The translations under genes and the position numbers were made by a program. This document shows positions 1 through 7,484 of a stretch of 48,328 nt of DNA, piece by piece (within the stretch, counting starts at the first letter, position 1; the number at the start of each line of letters is the position of its first letter). This DNA is from Planctomycetota bacterium (GTDB taxonomy: Bacteria; Planctomycetota; UBA8742; UBA2392), in contig JAJVIO010000046.1 in NCBI GenBank assembly GCA_022071975.1, positions 1-48,328 on the forward strand, given 5' to 3'. Below the pieces are notes generated by a model. That model had not been told where the DNA came from. It saw nothing but the letters and a program-made list of their open reading frames with translations, and searched no databases.

Positions 1-986
1 TCGCTGAAGGCGCCCATCTGCGCCACGCACTCGACATGCGGCACGCCCAGCCGCTCAAGGCCGGCGCGGATCAGCAGGCGCGATACGCCCACGCCGCGCC
101 AGCGCGGCTCAACCACTACACGCTGCAGCAGCCGCACGTCGCGGTTCAGCGCTGCCGCGCCCTCCGCCTTGATGCGTGCGGGCGCGAATGCCGGTAGCGC
201 GTGCGCCCGTGCCGCCAACAGCAGGTGCGGCCAGCCGAACAGCGCGATGCCGATGTCGCGCCCCGCGTGACGCGCCAGCAGGGCCAGGCAGGTGGGTCCG
301 GGACGGCCGGGGCCCAGGTAGTGCCAGTGCGCGAAACGCGCGTAATCACGGGCGCGGCCCTGCAGGATATCGATTTCATCCAGCAACTCGGTGTACGGCG
401 ACGCCGGCAGCTCACGGGCCTGCCCGCTGTCAATCTCGATCACGCGGGATGGCGCCAGCTGCGGCAGCGTCTCCGGCCGATGTGTTGACAGGGCAAGACG
501 CAGGCCGGCGCCGTGCGCCGCTCGGCGCAGGTTGCGCGCCAGCACGCGGGCGGTGGTCGCGTCGAGGTGTGAGTCGAACTCGTCAGCGACCAGCAGGCTG
601 CCGCGCGCAAGGCCGCACAGTGCCAGCGCCAGTTCCAGCCGCCGCCGTTCACCCGCGGAAAGCTGCCCGGCGCGCAGGCCCCACAGTCGGCCGTCGGCCA
701 GGCCCACGCGGGCCAGCGTGCGCAGCACCAGCTCAGGCGGCATGGCGGGCTCGAACAGCGTAAGCACTGGCCCGGCCAGTTGCGCGCGGGTGAGGGCCTT
801 GACCTCGCGTGCGCCCGGTGTGGCGCGCAGCAGCGCGTTCAAAGCCAGCGTCTTGCCCGCGCCGCTGGGGCCCAGCAGGACCAGGCATTCACCATGCGCG
901 GGCAGCGGCAGCGGCGCGGGACTGGGACAGGGCGCCAGCTCCGTTTGCAGGCCGAAGGCGCGGGCCGCGTAGTCGAGGATCGACAT
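1..986 (-). CDS. ABC-type ATPase fused to a GNAT acetyltransferase-like domain (partial, C-terminus off the window)
   Basis: The reading frame opens at an ATG (986) and runs off the left edge without a stop, giving 328 visible residues. An ABC ATPase domain comes first: Walker A GPSGAGKT at about 39-46, signature LSAGE at 109-113, Walker B LLVADEFD with D135/E136, and an H-loop 'STHRP'. From about residue 220 the sequence becomes GNAT-like, with the acetyl-CoA loop 'VVVEPRWRGVGVSRLLI'. This order matches the family known as ABC-type ATPase fused to a predicted acetyltransferase domain (COG2401). No membrane partner is visible, so transport is unlikely; substrate and role are unknown. It lies 8 nt downstream of the 79-aa gene, so the two are probably co-transcribed. 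The domain calls are firm; any function is not. Confidence 0.8.
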   Translation of the reverse strand, partial: MSILDYAARAFGLQTELAPCPSPAPLPLPAHGECLVLLGPSGAGKTLALNALLRATPGAREVKALTRAQLAGPVLTLFEPAMPPELVLRTLARVGLADGRLWGLRAGQLSAGERRRLELALALCGLARGSLLVADEFDSHLDATTARVLARNLRRAAHGAGLRLALSTHRPETLPQLAPSRVIEIDSGQARELPASPYTELLDEIDILQGRARDYARFAHWHYLGPGRPGPTCLALLARHAGRDIGIALFGWPHLLLAARAHALPAFAPARIKAEGAAALNRDVRLLQRVVVEPRWRGVGVSRLLIRAGLERLGVPHVECVAQMGAFS

Positions 987-994
987 GGCGGCAC

Positions 995-1234
995 CTAGTT
1001 GCGGCGGAAGGCATCGAGCTCGAAGCCTTCGTCGTCATCGTCAGCCTGCTCGAGCTTGCCGTCGTACTTGGCCTCGAGTTCGGTCACCATGTGGCGCATG
1101 GCTTCATCGCGCGACAGGCCCACGCCCAGCACCAGGTGGTCCAGCAGGCACAGGCACAGGTACACGCGCTCGGTGCTGAAGCCGAAATCCAGCTCGCGCG
1201 AGATCAGCAGGTAGGGAATGGCGGACAGGTCCAT
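995..1234 (-). CDS. Hypothetical 79-aa protein upstream of the ABC-GNAT gene
   Basis: The protein starts MDLSAIPYLLISRELDF and ends with an acidic stretch (EQADDDDEGFE). I chose the ATG at 1234 because GGAG lies 8 nt upstream. An in-frame ATG at 1276 has no Shine-Dalgarno and would add only a low-complexity leader. The middle is hydrophobic (VYLCLCLLDHLVLGVGL) but too broken by charge to be a convincing membrane helix. I do not recognise the family. Its stop is 8 nt before the ABC-GNAT start, so it is probably the first gene of that two-gene operon and a candidate partner protein. Confidence 0.6.
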   Translation of the reverse strand: MDLSAIPYLLISRELDFGFSTERVYLCLCLLDHLVLGVGLSRDEAMRHMVTELEAKYDGKLEQADDDDEGFELDAFRRN

Positions 1235-1441
1235 GGCGGTGCTCCGTTGCGGCGGGGACCATCCCCCGCCATCCATTGCGGCGCATGGAGCACTGAACCT
1301 GCCGCGAAAAAAAATCGTCGGCCGCTGAGGCCGATGTTTCGGCCGTCCGCGGCCGGTACCGAAAATTTATTCCCGGAAAGCACGCCAACGAGTCGGGCTT
1401 CGGGGCATCCCCGCACTGGCGAGGAATACGTGTTTCAAGGT

Positions 1442-2440
1442 ATGCTCCGGTTGATGGCAAGCAGACGTCTCAACCATCTTCCGGAGGACCAGGAAGTCCA
1501 CATCCTCGGCGTGCCCATGGATCACGGGGCAGGGCGCCGAGGTGTAGGCATGGGTCCCAGCGCCATCCGCATCGCGGGCCTGCAGGAAAAGCTGAAAGCT
1601 CTCGGCCTGTCGGTGGTGGACCACGGCGACGTGCTGATCCGCGACGTCGAGCGCGCCCAGCAGCAGCAGATGCAGGTGGAGGGCAAGGCCAACCACCTGC
1701 CCATGATCGCCCGCGCCTGCGACGCGGTGCATGAGCACGTCAAGCGCATCGTAAAGAAGGGCGCTTTCCCGCTCGTGATCGGCGGCGACCACAGCATCGC
1801 CATCGGCACCATCGCCGGCCTGGTTTCCGCGTACAAAGAGGAAGAAGCCGGGCTGCGCAAGGAAGAACCCGACACCGAGCTGACACTCGGCCTGATCTGG
1901 ATCGACGCCCACGGCGACCTGAACACGCCGCTGACCTCGCCCTCCGGCAACATCCACGGCATGCCCGTGGCGGTCGCGCTCGGCCAGGGGCCGGACGTGC
2001 TGACGCGCATCGGCGGCGTCGCGCCCAAGATCAACCCGAACGACGTCGTGCTGGTCGGCCTGCGCGACCTGGACCGCCAGGAAAAACAGGCGATCCTCGA
2101 TTCCGGCGTGCACGCCTTCACCATGAAAGATATCGACGAGCGCGGCATGGCGGCCGTGATGCGTGACGCCATCAACCTGGCTACGCGCAACACCGACTAC
2201 CTGCACGTCAGCTTTGACATCGACAGCGTTGACCCGCGCGTGGCGCCCGGCACAGGCACCACGGTGTTCGGCGGCCTGACCTACCGCGAGGCGCACCTGG
2301 CCATGGAAATGATCAGCGAGTCGGATGCCCTGACCAGCCTGGAGCTGGCCGAGGTGAACCCGATCCTCGACGTGCACAACCAGACCGGCCAGCTCGCCGT
2401 GGACCTGATCGCCAGCGCCCTGGGCAAGTCTATTCTCTAG
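1442..2440 (+). CDS. rocF: Arginase (ureohydrolase family)
   Basis: The predicted enzyme hydrolyses L-arginine to ornithine and urea in the cytoplasm. The N-terminus reads HILGVPMDHGAGRRGVGMGPSAIR, the standard arginase opening. The manganese-binding motifs are all present: GGDHS, DAHGD and SFDIDSVDP followed by APGTGT. These favour arginase over agmatinase, though substrate choice cannot be proven by eye. The start is uncertain: ATG 1442 is used here. ATG 1454 and GTG 1430 are alternatives, and only GTG 1430 has a nearby GAGGA (1421-1425). Typical family length (about 300 aa) suggests the first 15-20 residues are a dispensable extension. The stop overlaps the stop of the convergent 45-aa gene. 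Confidence 0.88.
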   Translation: MLRLMASRRLNHLPEDQEVHILGVPMDHGAGRRGVGMGPSAIRIAGLQEKLKALGLSVVDHGDVLIRDVERAQQQQMQVEGKANHLPMIARACDAVHEHVKRIVKKGAFPLVIGGDHSIAIGTIAGLVSAYKEEEAGLRKEEPDTELTLGLIWIDAHGDLNTPLTSPSGNIHGMPVAVALGQGPDVLTRIGGVAPKINPNDVVLVGLRDLDRQEKQAILDSGVHAFTMKDIDERGMAAVMRDAINLATRNTDYLHVSFDIDSVDPRVAPGTGTTVFGGLTYREAHLAMEMISESDALTSLELAEVNPILDVHNQTGQLAVDLIASALGKSIL

Positions 2441-2574
2441 GCCGGCTTGCGCTTACCTTTGCTGTCCGCTTTCTCCTGGGCCCTTTCCTTGGCCACGGCC
2501 TTCTTTGCCCGCCCGGCGTCGCTGCGGGTGCGCTCTTTGGCTTTCTCGAACTGTCTGCGTCCAACGTTAGTCAT
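2437..2574 (-). CDS. Small basic protein, 45 aa, unknown function
   Basis: This gene is short, but its GGAGG Shine-Dalgarno is 5 nt before the ATG (2574), which supports translation. The product (MTNVGRRQFEKAKERTRSD...) is about one-third Lys/Arg with alternating Ala and Glu. It should form a single charged helix with a Lys-rich tail, resembling small nucleic-acid- or ribosome-associated peptides. I do not recognise a named family. It converges on arginase and the two stop codons share the bases CTAG, a 4-nt tail-to-tail overlap. Confidence 0.6.
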   Translation of the reverse strand: MTNVGRRQFEKAKERTRSDAGRAKKAVAKERAQEKADSKGKRKPA

Positions 2575-2648
2575 GGCAACCTCCGGTTCCGGTTCGAGTC
2601 TCAACGTGATTGTTCCCGTTCCGCATCCATGCCTGTTGTCGGGCAGGA

Positions 2649-2684
2649 TTGTCGTCGCCGTGCCGCGCATGGCATGATCCCACC
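2649..2684 (+). promoter_or_regulatory. Candidate promoter with -10 box 6 nt before the ATG (leaderless start)
   Basis: A -35-like TTGTCG (2649-2654) is followed by an 18-nt spacer and CATGAT (2673-2678). The ATG of the next gene begins 6 nt later at 2685. There is no Shine-Dalgarno between them, so transcription would begin at or next to the start codon. This is inferred from spacing only. Confidence 0.35.
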
Positions 2685-3665
2685 ATGCTCGGATCTGTTT
2701 CTTCCTTATATGTCGCGCTGGCCCTGGCACTTGGTGCCGCCGGAGGGCTGCTGGCCGGTTTTCTGGTGTCCCGGCGCAGTGCCACTTCCGCGCTTCCACC
2801 CTCCGACGTCGCCGCGGAGCTGGAGGCCGTTCGCGAACAGCAGCGCAAAACGCTGGATGATCTGCGGCGCCGCATTGAGGACGTGCAGAACGCCAAAACC
2901 CGCGCCGAAGCCGAGCGCGCTCGGCTGCTGAAAGGCCTGAACGATATCACCGGCGAAGGAGACGCGGGCGTGACCATCGCGCTGAGCAGCGCCCGTGAAC
3001 TGGCCGAGCACGCCCGCCAGCTCGAGGCGCACGAGGGCGCGGTCGCCGGCCACGACGCCGAGCTGGGCAACCTGCAGGAAGAACTCAGCGCGGCCGAAGA
3101 ACTGCTGCGAGACGTGGACGCCCGCCGCAGCGCGCTCGAGGGCCAGCTCAAGGACCGCGACAAGGAACTGTGGAAGCTGCGCAGCGAAATCGAGGGCGTG
3201 CAGCGCCGCTCACACGAGCAGCGCGCGCGCACCATGATGCTGACCCGCAGCAACGTGCGTAAAACCGACGTGGTGGCGGGTCGCCTCGAGGACCAGCTCA
3301 AGCGCTGGGTGAAAAACACCGGCCCCGCCAACGTCAACTTCAGCGAGCACGGCCACGCCAGCATGGTGCGCGAGTTCTTCGCCAAGCTCGACCGCGAGTT
3401 CATCGACCGCTACTTCAGCCACGTCACCAACCCGGAGTACGAGCGCGGCAAGCACCGCGCCATCCACGTGCACAGCGGCAAAGACCCCGACGGCACCGAA
3501 TACGGCGAGCTGCGCATCGCGCTCGATGACGACGCCGGGCGTACCCTGGGCCTGCGCTTCGAGCTGAAGGGCGACGCGCCGGACGCCACGGCCGTGGGCT
3601 TCGTGCTGGGCATGTACCTTCGCGCCATGCACCGCGAGCTGCGCGACTTCAGCCTGCATGTGTAG
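2685..3665 (+). CDS. Membrane-anchored coiled-coil protein, 326 aa
   Basis: Residues 4-28 form one N-terminal transmembrane helix (SSLYVALALALGAAGGLLAGFLV). Residues about 45-190 are a long Glu/Arg/Leu-rich coiled coil. The C-terminal 120 residues are a globular domain beginning 'VKNTGPANVNFSEHGHASMVREFF'. The layout resembles RmuC- or DivIVA-like bacterial anchored coiled coils, but I do not recognise the C-terminal domain and give no function. The start follows a possible leaderless promoter rather than a Shine-Dalgarno. The convergent Lnt-like gene ends 5 nt after this stop. Confidence 0.75.
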   Translation: MLGSVSSLYVALALALGAAGGLLAGFLVSRRSATSALPPSDVAAELEAVREQQRKTLDDLRRRIEDVQNAKTRAEAERARLLKGLNDITGEGDAGVTIALSSARELAEHARQLEAHEGAVAGHDAELGNLQEELSAAEELLRDVDARRSALEGQLKDRDKELWKLRSEIEGVQRRSHEQRARTMMLTRSNVRKTDVVAGRLEDQLKRWVKNTGPANVNFSEHGHASMVREFFAKLDREFIDRYFSHVTNPEYERGKHRAIHVHSGKDPDGTEYGELRIALDDDAGRTLGLRFELKGDAPDATAVGFVLGMYLRAMHRELRDFSLHV

Positions 3666-3670
3666 TTTGC

Positions 3671-5188
3671 TCAGCTGCCCGGGACGTCGTCGCGCTTATA
3701 GCGCCTTGTGATTCTCTCGGTTTCTTCCTTGCTGAGCGTGGTCTCGGGGTCGAACACTTCCTCGATCGCGAGTGCCTGGTTCGGCTGCCGGCGCAAACGC
3801 CAGCGCCGCTTGGCCCAGGTGATCGGCGTAAGACCCAGCAGCATCAGCGCCAGCACCGGCGCGGCAAAACGCAGTATGCGCTCCAGAACCCTCAGGCGTT
3901 CATGGCCCATTGCCTCGCCGATATGCTGTGCCGCGGGCAGCGTCACGGTGAACCAGCCTTGCCCGTCGCCGCGACCCAGAACGTTGGCCTGGCCGTCAAG
4001 CGCGATGCCGCCGCCCGCCCACGTGCAGATCTGCCTGGAGCCGCGGACCAAAGCGCTACGGCGCTGCTCGCGAATCCACCAACGTTCCTGCGCGGGGTGA
4101 GCGGGTTCCAGCGGCGTGGTGTAGACGTCGGTGGACCAGGGCGTGCTCCAGTGAGGCTCGGCGTCCAGCGAGGGATACACCTGCATGTCCCAGCTGTCAC
4201 CGATCACCAGGGGCTCGCCGGTAGCGTGGCCAGGCTCGCCCGGCCAGCGCTTTTGTGAAGACGGCACGGGCCCGCGCGGGAACACGTAGGCGTAAGTTGC
4301 ATCTTTCGCCGCGAGCACCGAGATCAGCACCAGGTTGCGGCGTTCCGCCAGCTCGCCTGCACGACGGATCCATTCGCCGCGCTCGGCGTCGTCGCGCACG
4401 GCGATCGCACGCCAGATCACGATGCGACGGCTTGAAGTTTTCGTCAGCGCTCTCTCGGTAGCGCCAACCGGGTCGTCGCCGTCCGTGATCACATGGAAGG
4501 TAACCTGGTCCGCGTAGCTGCGGGTCGAAGGCGCGCTTGCGCCCCACCAGTCGATCCCGCCAGCTGCCAGCAGCAACCCCGCCACCAGCAGGCCCTGCCA
4601 GCCGGGGAATCGAGCCTCCGGGCCGCGCGGTTTATGGAACATCTCGGCCGCCAGCCAGCCGAGCCCCGCCAGGCAGCCGGCCACCGTGGCCATGCCCAGC
4701 TTGGGCCATGCCCAGCGCAACAAATCGCTGCCGATCAGCCCGCCCGCCGGCACCAGCATCGCGGCTTCGCGCGGCATCAGGGCCCAGAAGCCGGTGGCCA
4801 GCAGGGCCAGCAGCAGGGGGCGCAGCGCCCAGGGGATCTTGCGGCAGATCGGCAGCTCGATGGCGGCAAACGGGATCGCCGGCAACAGCCCGCCGGCCAG
4901 CCAGATTGACACCGGCGACACGCCCTCGACGTCCAGCAGCCAGAAGCTCTGGCTGAATGCAGCCGTCAGCAGGCTGAAAGCGGCCAGCAGCAGCGCGACC
5001 AGCGGCCCCGCGCCCCGGCACGCGAAACACAGCGGAATCAGCGCCACCCACGCCAGCGGCCAGGCGCCGACCATGTCGCCGCTCAGATACAGCAGAACCG
5101 AGGTGCCAAGCGCCGGCAGCGCGCGAACCGGCACGCTGCGCAGGCCGCCGAACAGTTCTTCGTGCTCGAGGTTGTTCAGCAGCGCCAA
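3671..5188 (-). CDS. Apolipoprotein N-acyltransferase-like membrane protein with degenerate catalytic site
   Basis: The protein has 505 aa. Residues 20-215 hold about six to eight hydrophobic helices. A nitrilase-like extracytoplasmic domain follows (about 225-440), then a final membrane helix (FAAPVLALMLLGL) and a charged tail. This is the layout of Lnt, which N-acylates lipoproteins. The Lnt catalytic glutamate normally sits in 'WPE'; the matching strand here reads 'IVIWRAIAV'. No CYE-type active cysteine is visible at the expected place, although the later 'GGGIALDGQANVLGRG' resembles Lnt's 'TGxxxxIDxxGxVL'. It is probably a non-catalytic paralogue or a very divergent acyltransferase. It uses a TTG start (5188) with GGGGGT upstream; a later GTG is possible. 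Confidence 0.6.
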   Translation of the reverse strand: MALLNNLEHEELFGGLRSVPVRALPALGTSVLLYLSGDMVGAWPLAWVALIPLCFACRGAGPLVALLLAAFSLLTAAFSQSFWLLDVEGVSPVSIWLAGGLLPAIPFAAIELPICRKIPWALRPLLLALLATGFWALMPREAAMLVPAGGLIGSDLLRWAWPKLGMATVAGCLAGLGWLAAEMFHKPRGPEARFPGWQGLLVAGLLLAAGGIDWWGASAPSTRSYADQVTFHVITDGDDPVGATERALTKTSSRRIVIWRAIAVRDDAERGEWIRRAGELAERRNLVLISVLAAKDATYAYVFPRGPVPSSQKRWPGEPGHATGEPLVIGDSWDMQVYPSLDAEPHWSTPWSTDVYTTPLEPAHPAQERWWIREQRRSALVRGSRQICTWAGGGIALDGQANVLGRGDGQGWFTVTLPAAQHIGEAMGHERLRVLERILRFAAPVLALMLLGLTPITWAKRRWRLRRQPNQALAIEEVFDPETTLSKEETERITRRYKRDDVPGS

Positions 5189-5261
5189 CTTGACCCCCGT
5201 GGGGAATCGTGTACATCAAAAGGCTTACCGCACCGATGCTACACTAATCGGGCGCGGTTTC

Positions 5262-5277
5262 GCCTGTCCGGACAGGC
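5262..5277. repeat. 16-nt perfect palindrome in the leader of the rhodanese lipoprotein gene
   Basis: GCCTGTCCGGACAGGC is a perfect palindrome 13 nt before the TTG start at 5291 and downstream of a TACACT box (5240-5245). It could be an operator or an RNA hairpin near the ribosome-binding site. No regulator is indicated nearby. Confidence 0.4.
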
Positions 5278-5290
5278 ACGGAGAGCAAGC

Positions 5291-5710
5291 TTGGCCAGGG
5301 TCACCGCATTTGTCGCCATTACGTTGCTGCTGCTGCTCAGCGCCTGCAGCGGAAAGGTGCGCCACGATTTCGGCGGCGGCGGCGCCGAGGCCGACGTGCT
5401 GGTCCTGCGCGACGCCCCGGCCGTCGAGCTTTCCATCTGGGAAGGCGCCATCCTGTTCGACCTGCGCGACTACGACCAGTGGGCACAGGGCCACGTGCAG
5501 GGCGCGCGCCACTCCAACCTTGAAGATCTTGACCGCGGCCGCGGCCTGCCCCAGGACAAGCAGGCGCCCCTGCTGTTCATGGGCGACAGCCCCATGGACA
5601 AACGGCCGGAACAGGCAGCCGACATCGCGCTCAAGCACGGTTACAGCAACGTGCAGATCTTCCCGGGCGGCTGGCGCATGTGGGTGGATGCCCACGCCGC
5701 GCGCGAATAG
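5291..5710 (+). CDS. Rhodanese-fold lipoprotein lacking the active-site cysteine
   Basis: The start is a TTG with GGAGAG 6-7 nt upstream. The first 20 residues are a lipoprotein signal peptide ending in the lipobox LLSAC. The mature part is a rhodanese-like fold, with 'ILFDLRDYDQWAQGHVQGARHSN' matching the conserved 'DvR...ef..GHI.GA' strand and 'YSNVQIFPGGWRMW' matching the 'v..l.GG...W' end. The loop that should carry the catalytic Cys reads 'LLFMGDSPMDKR', with no cysteine. Sulfurtransferase activity is therefore unlikely and a binding or structural role more likely. The product is 139 aa, exported and lipid-anchored. Confidence 0.72.
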   Translation: MARVTAFVAITLLLLLSACSGKVRHDFGGGGAEADVLVLRDAPAVELSIWEGAILFDLRDYDQWAQGHVQGARHSNLEDLDRGRGLPQDKQAPLLFMGDSPMDKRPEQAADIALKHGYSNVQIFPGGWRMWVDAHAARE

Positions 5711-5714
5711 CACG

Positions 5715-6056
5715 ATGGCCTACCTGATCACCTGTGATGCCGCGAATGTTGGCCGAGCCAGCGAGCCTGTCGACCTCTTGAATGTCGGGTTCACCCATCG
5801 GTCCGCGTTTACAGCATACGTCGAGTTTGATGAAGATGAGCTTCAACGCATCTTGAACGGCGCAGCCGTATCCCTTGAGGCGGAGTACCTGAACTCTCGA
5901 TTGCTGCTCAAGGAGCTTCGAGGTAAGCCGCGTAGCGGGGAGCTGTCAGGTGTGGTAGTATGGCGCATCGAAGGCATGCCTGCGGGCCTCTGGATATTGC
6001 GCCTGGTTTTGAATGGCGCTGAGTTGGCCGAGCGGGAAGTGTCGATTGGAGTTTGA
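5715..6056 (+). CDS. Hypothetical protein, 113 aa
   Basis: The ATG lies 4 nt after the rhodanese stop. No clear Shine-Dalgarno is visible, so it may depend on translational coupling. The sequence (MAYLITCDAANVGRASEPVDL...) alternates hydrophobic and polar residues and looks beta-rich, ending 'GLWILRLVLNGAELAEREVSIGV'. There is no signal peptide or recognisable motif. Codon use is less GC3-biased than in neighbouring genes, suggesting recent acquisition or low expression. The next gene starts 2 nt after this stop. Confidence 0.55.
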   Translation: MAYLITCDAANVGRASEPVDLLNVGFTHRSAFTAYVEFDEDELQRILNGAAVSLEAEYLNSRLLLKELRGKPRSGELSGVVVWRIEGMPAGLWILRLVLNGAELAEREVSIGV

Positions 6057-6057
6057 A

Positions 6058-6204
6058 ATGCCCGGCACGCAGAAACGAAAGCCCGCACAGGTTGACGTCT
6101 ACCGATTCAAGGACAAAGACGGCAAGTGGCGGCAGGAAGAGTTGCCCGCGCAGCCCATCCGTGAGTTGCCGCCGCGCGAAAAGCCGAAACGCAAGCCGGC
6201 CTGA
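6058..6204 (+). CDS. Small basic Pro/Lys-rich protein, 48 aa
   Basis: The ATG at 6058 follows GGAG by about 8 nt and comes right after the previous TGA. The product (MPGTQKRKPAQVDVYRFKDKDGKWRQEELP...) ends in a Pro/Lys/Arg-rich tail. The stretch VYRFKDKDGKWR could be a short beta hairpin. I do not recognise the family. Tight packing with the preceding gene suggests one transcript. Confidence 0.5.
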   Translation: MPGTQKRKPAQVDVYRFKDKDGKWRQEELPAQPIRELPPREKPKRKPA

Positions 6205-6292
6205 GTTCCTCTAATTCAGCAATGCATCATCATGCGGGCGCGTTATCCTATCAACCCAGCCCCGCTCCCCGGACCCCTCCCCGGACGATGCC

Positions 6293-7273
6293 ATGCGCCT
6301 GCTGACATTCATCTTTCCCGTGTTGCTCTTGGCCGCCTGCGGCAGCCAGTCCCGTGACGACTACATGGACGACGTCTGGGACAATTACGAGCCCAGCCGC
6401 GACCGCCCCACCTACGACGAGCGCTACGTGCCGCCCTCGCGCATGAACGCGGACCAACTGGTCGAGCGCGCCATGCGCGCAGAGCGCGACCAGCGCGACG
6501 ACCAGGCCCGCGTAGACTACCACGCCGCCTTCCGCCGCGACCGCTGGCACCCCCAGGCCAACCGCCGCTACCAGGACCTGATGCTGCGCAACGGCCTGTT
6601 CGACACGGTGTGGCAGGAGTACCTGGACCTCTGGCAGGCCGAGCCCGCGCGCGGCGACGCCCTCTGGTTTCACCTGCGCCCTATGCTTGAGCGCCGCGCC
6701 GATCAGCCCATGCCCCTGGCGCGCGAGCCGAAACTCAGCCCCGAGCAGGCCGAGCGCGCCAACGCCCTCAGTAACGAAGCCCGCAGCAAGTGGAATGAGG
6801 GCGACGACGCCGGCGCCCGCGAGGCCGTGAAACAGGCCCTTGAAACCGCGGATCTGCCGGAGCTGCACAGGCTGCGCATCCAGTTAGCGCCGGCCGAGGA
6901 GCACCCCGCGCTGCTGGCCGAGTACGCAGAGCGCGCCGAGGACAACCCCGCCAGCGGCGACAACCTGTACCTGCACGCCAGGGTGCTGGCGCTCACGGAC
7001 CCGGCCGCGGCCCTTGAGCTGCTGCGCGCGGGCTGGATTCTGGATCTGCCGGGCTGGTGGCTGCGCTTCGGCCTCGGCGAGCTGTGCCTCGAGCAAGGCG
7101 ACAAGCAGCTGGCCGCCGCCCTGGAAGGCAACCAGGACGCCCAGCGCTCAGCCCAGGGCTGGTACGCGACGGCCGAAGCTTTTTTGACCAGCTGCGGAGC
7201 GGCCCGCCCTGAAAACGGGTTCACCGAAGAACTACTGAAGCAAGTGATCACGCAACGCGGCCGACTGGAGTAG
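6293..7273 (+). CDS. Lipoprotein with TPR-like helical repeats, 326 aa
   Basis: The signal peptide MRLLTFIFPVLLLAACGS ends in a clear lipobox (LAAC, Cys16), so the protein should be lipid-anchored outside the inner membrane. The remainder is Ala/Glu/Arg/Leu-rich amphipathic helix. Segments such as 'ERANALSNEARSKWNEGDDAGAREAVKQALETA' look like TPR or SEL1-type repeats, though too degenerate to count. A TATCCT box at about 6245 may be its promoter. A scaffold role is likely; no catalytic motif is visible. Confidence 0.7.
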   Translation: MRLLTFIFPVLLLAACGSQSRDDYMDDVWDNYEPSRDRPTYDERYVPPSRMNADQLVERAMRAERDQRDDQARVDYHAAFRRDRWHPQANRRYQDLMLRNGLFDTVWQEYLDLWQAEPARGDALWFHLRPMLERRADQPMPLAREPKLSPEQAERANALSNEARSKWNEGDDAGAREAVKQALETADLPELHRLRIQLAPAEEHPALLAEYAERAEDNPASGDNLYLHARVLALTDPAAALELLRAGWILDLPGWWLRFGLGELCLEQGDKQLAAALEGNQDAQRSAQGWYATAEAFLTSCGAARPENGFTEELLKQVITQRGRLE

Positions 7274-7332
7274 AGTGCAAGCCGTCAGATAGGACACATT
7301 CCGACATTTTGGCGCGGTGATGGAAACCCACG

Positions 7333-7353
7333 GATGGCCTTGAAATGGCCATC
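7333..7353. repeat. Short inverted repeat after the TPR lipoprotein gene
   Basis: GATGGCC, a 7-nt loop and GGCCATC form a perfect 7-bp stem about 60 nt after the stop at 7273. No T-run follows, so it is a weak terminator candidate at most. Confidence 0.3.
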
Positions 7354-7400
7354 TGCTGGCAATTTGGGTATGTACAGTCCACATTTGTGCAATTGAGACA

Positions 7401-7429
7401 TTGGACATAAGGCAGAAGAAATCTACTAT
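7401..7429 (+). promoter_or_regulatory. Sigma-70-like promoter of the repeat lipoprotein gene
   Basis: TTGGAC (7401-7406) and TACTAT (7424-7429) are separated by exactly 17 nt. The predicted start of transcription is near 7436, leaving a leader of about 50 nt that contains AGGAG before the ATG at 7485. The stretch is AT-rich for this genome. Confidence 0.5.
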
Positions 7430-7484
7430 CTTGCCCGCTCACAGCATTCGGCGGTGTGTTTATTCGGAACTCAGGAGAGCATTC

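Noticed and set aside
176..972. Arg/Ala/Pro-rich open frames on the plus strand at the left edge
   Set aside because: They oppose the ABC-GNAT gene, whose Walker A, signature and Walker B motifs are unambiguous.
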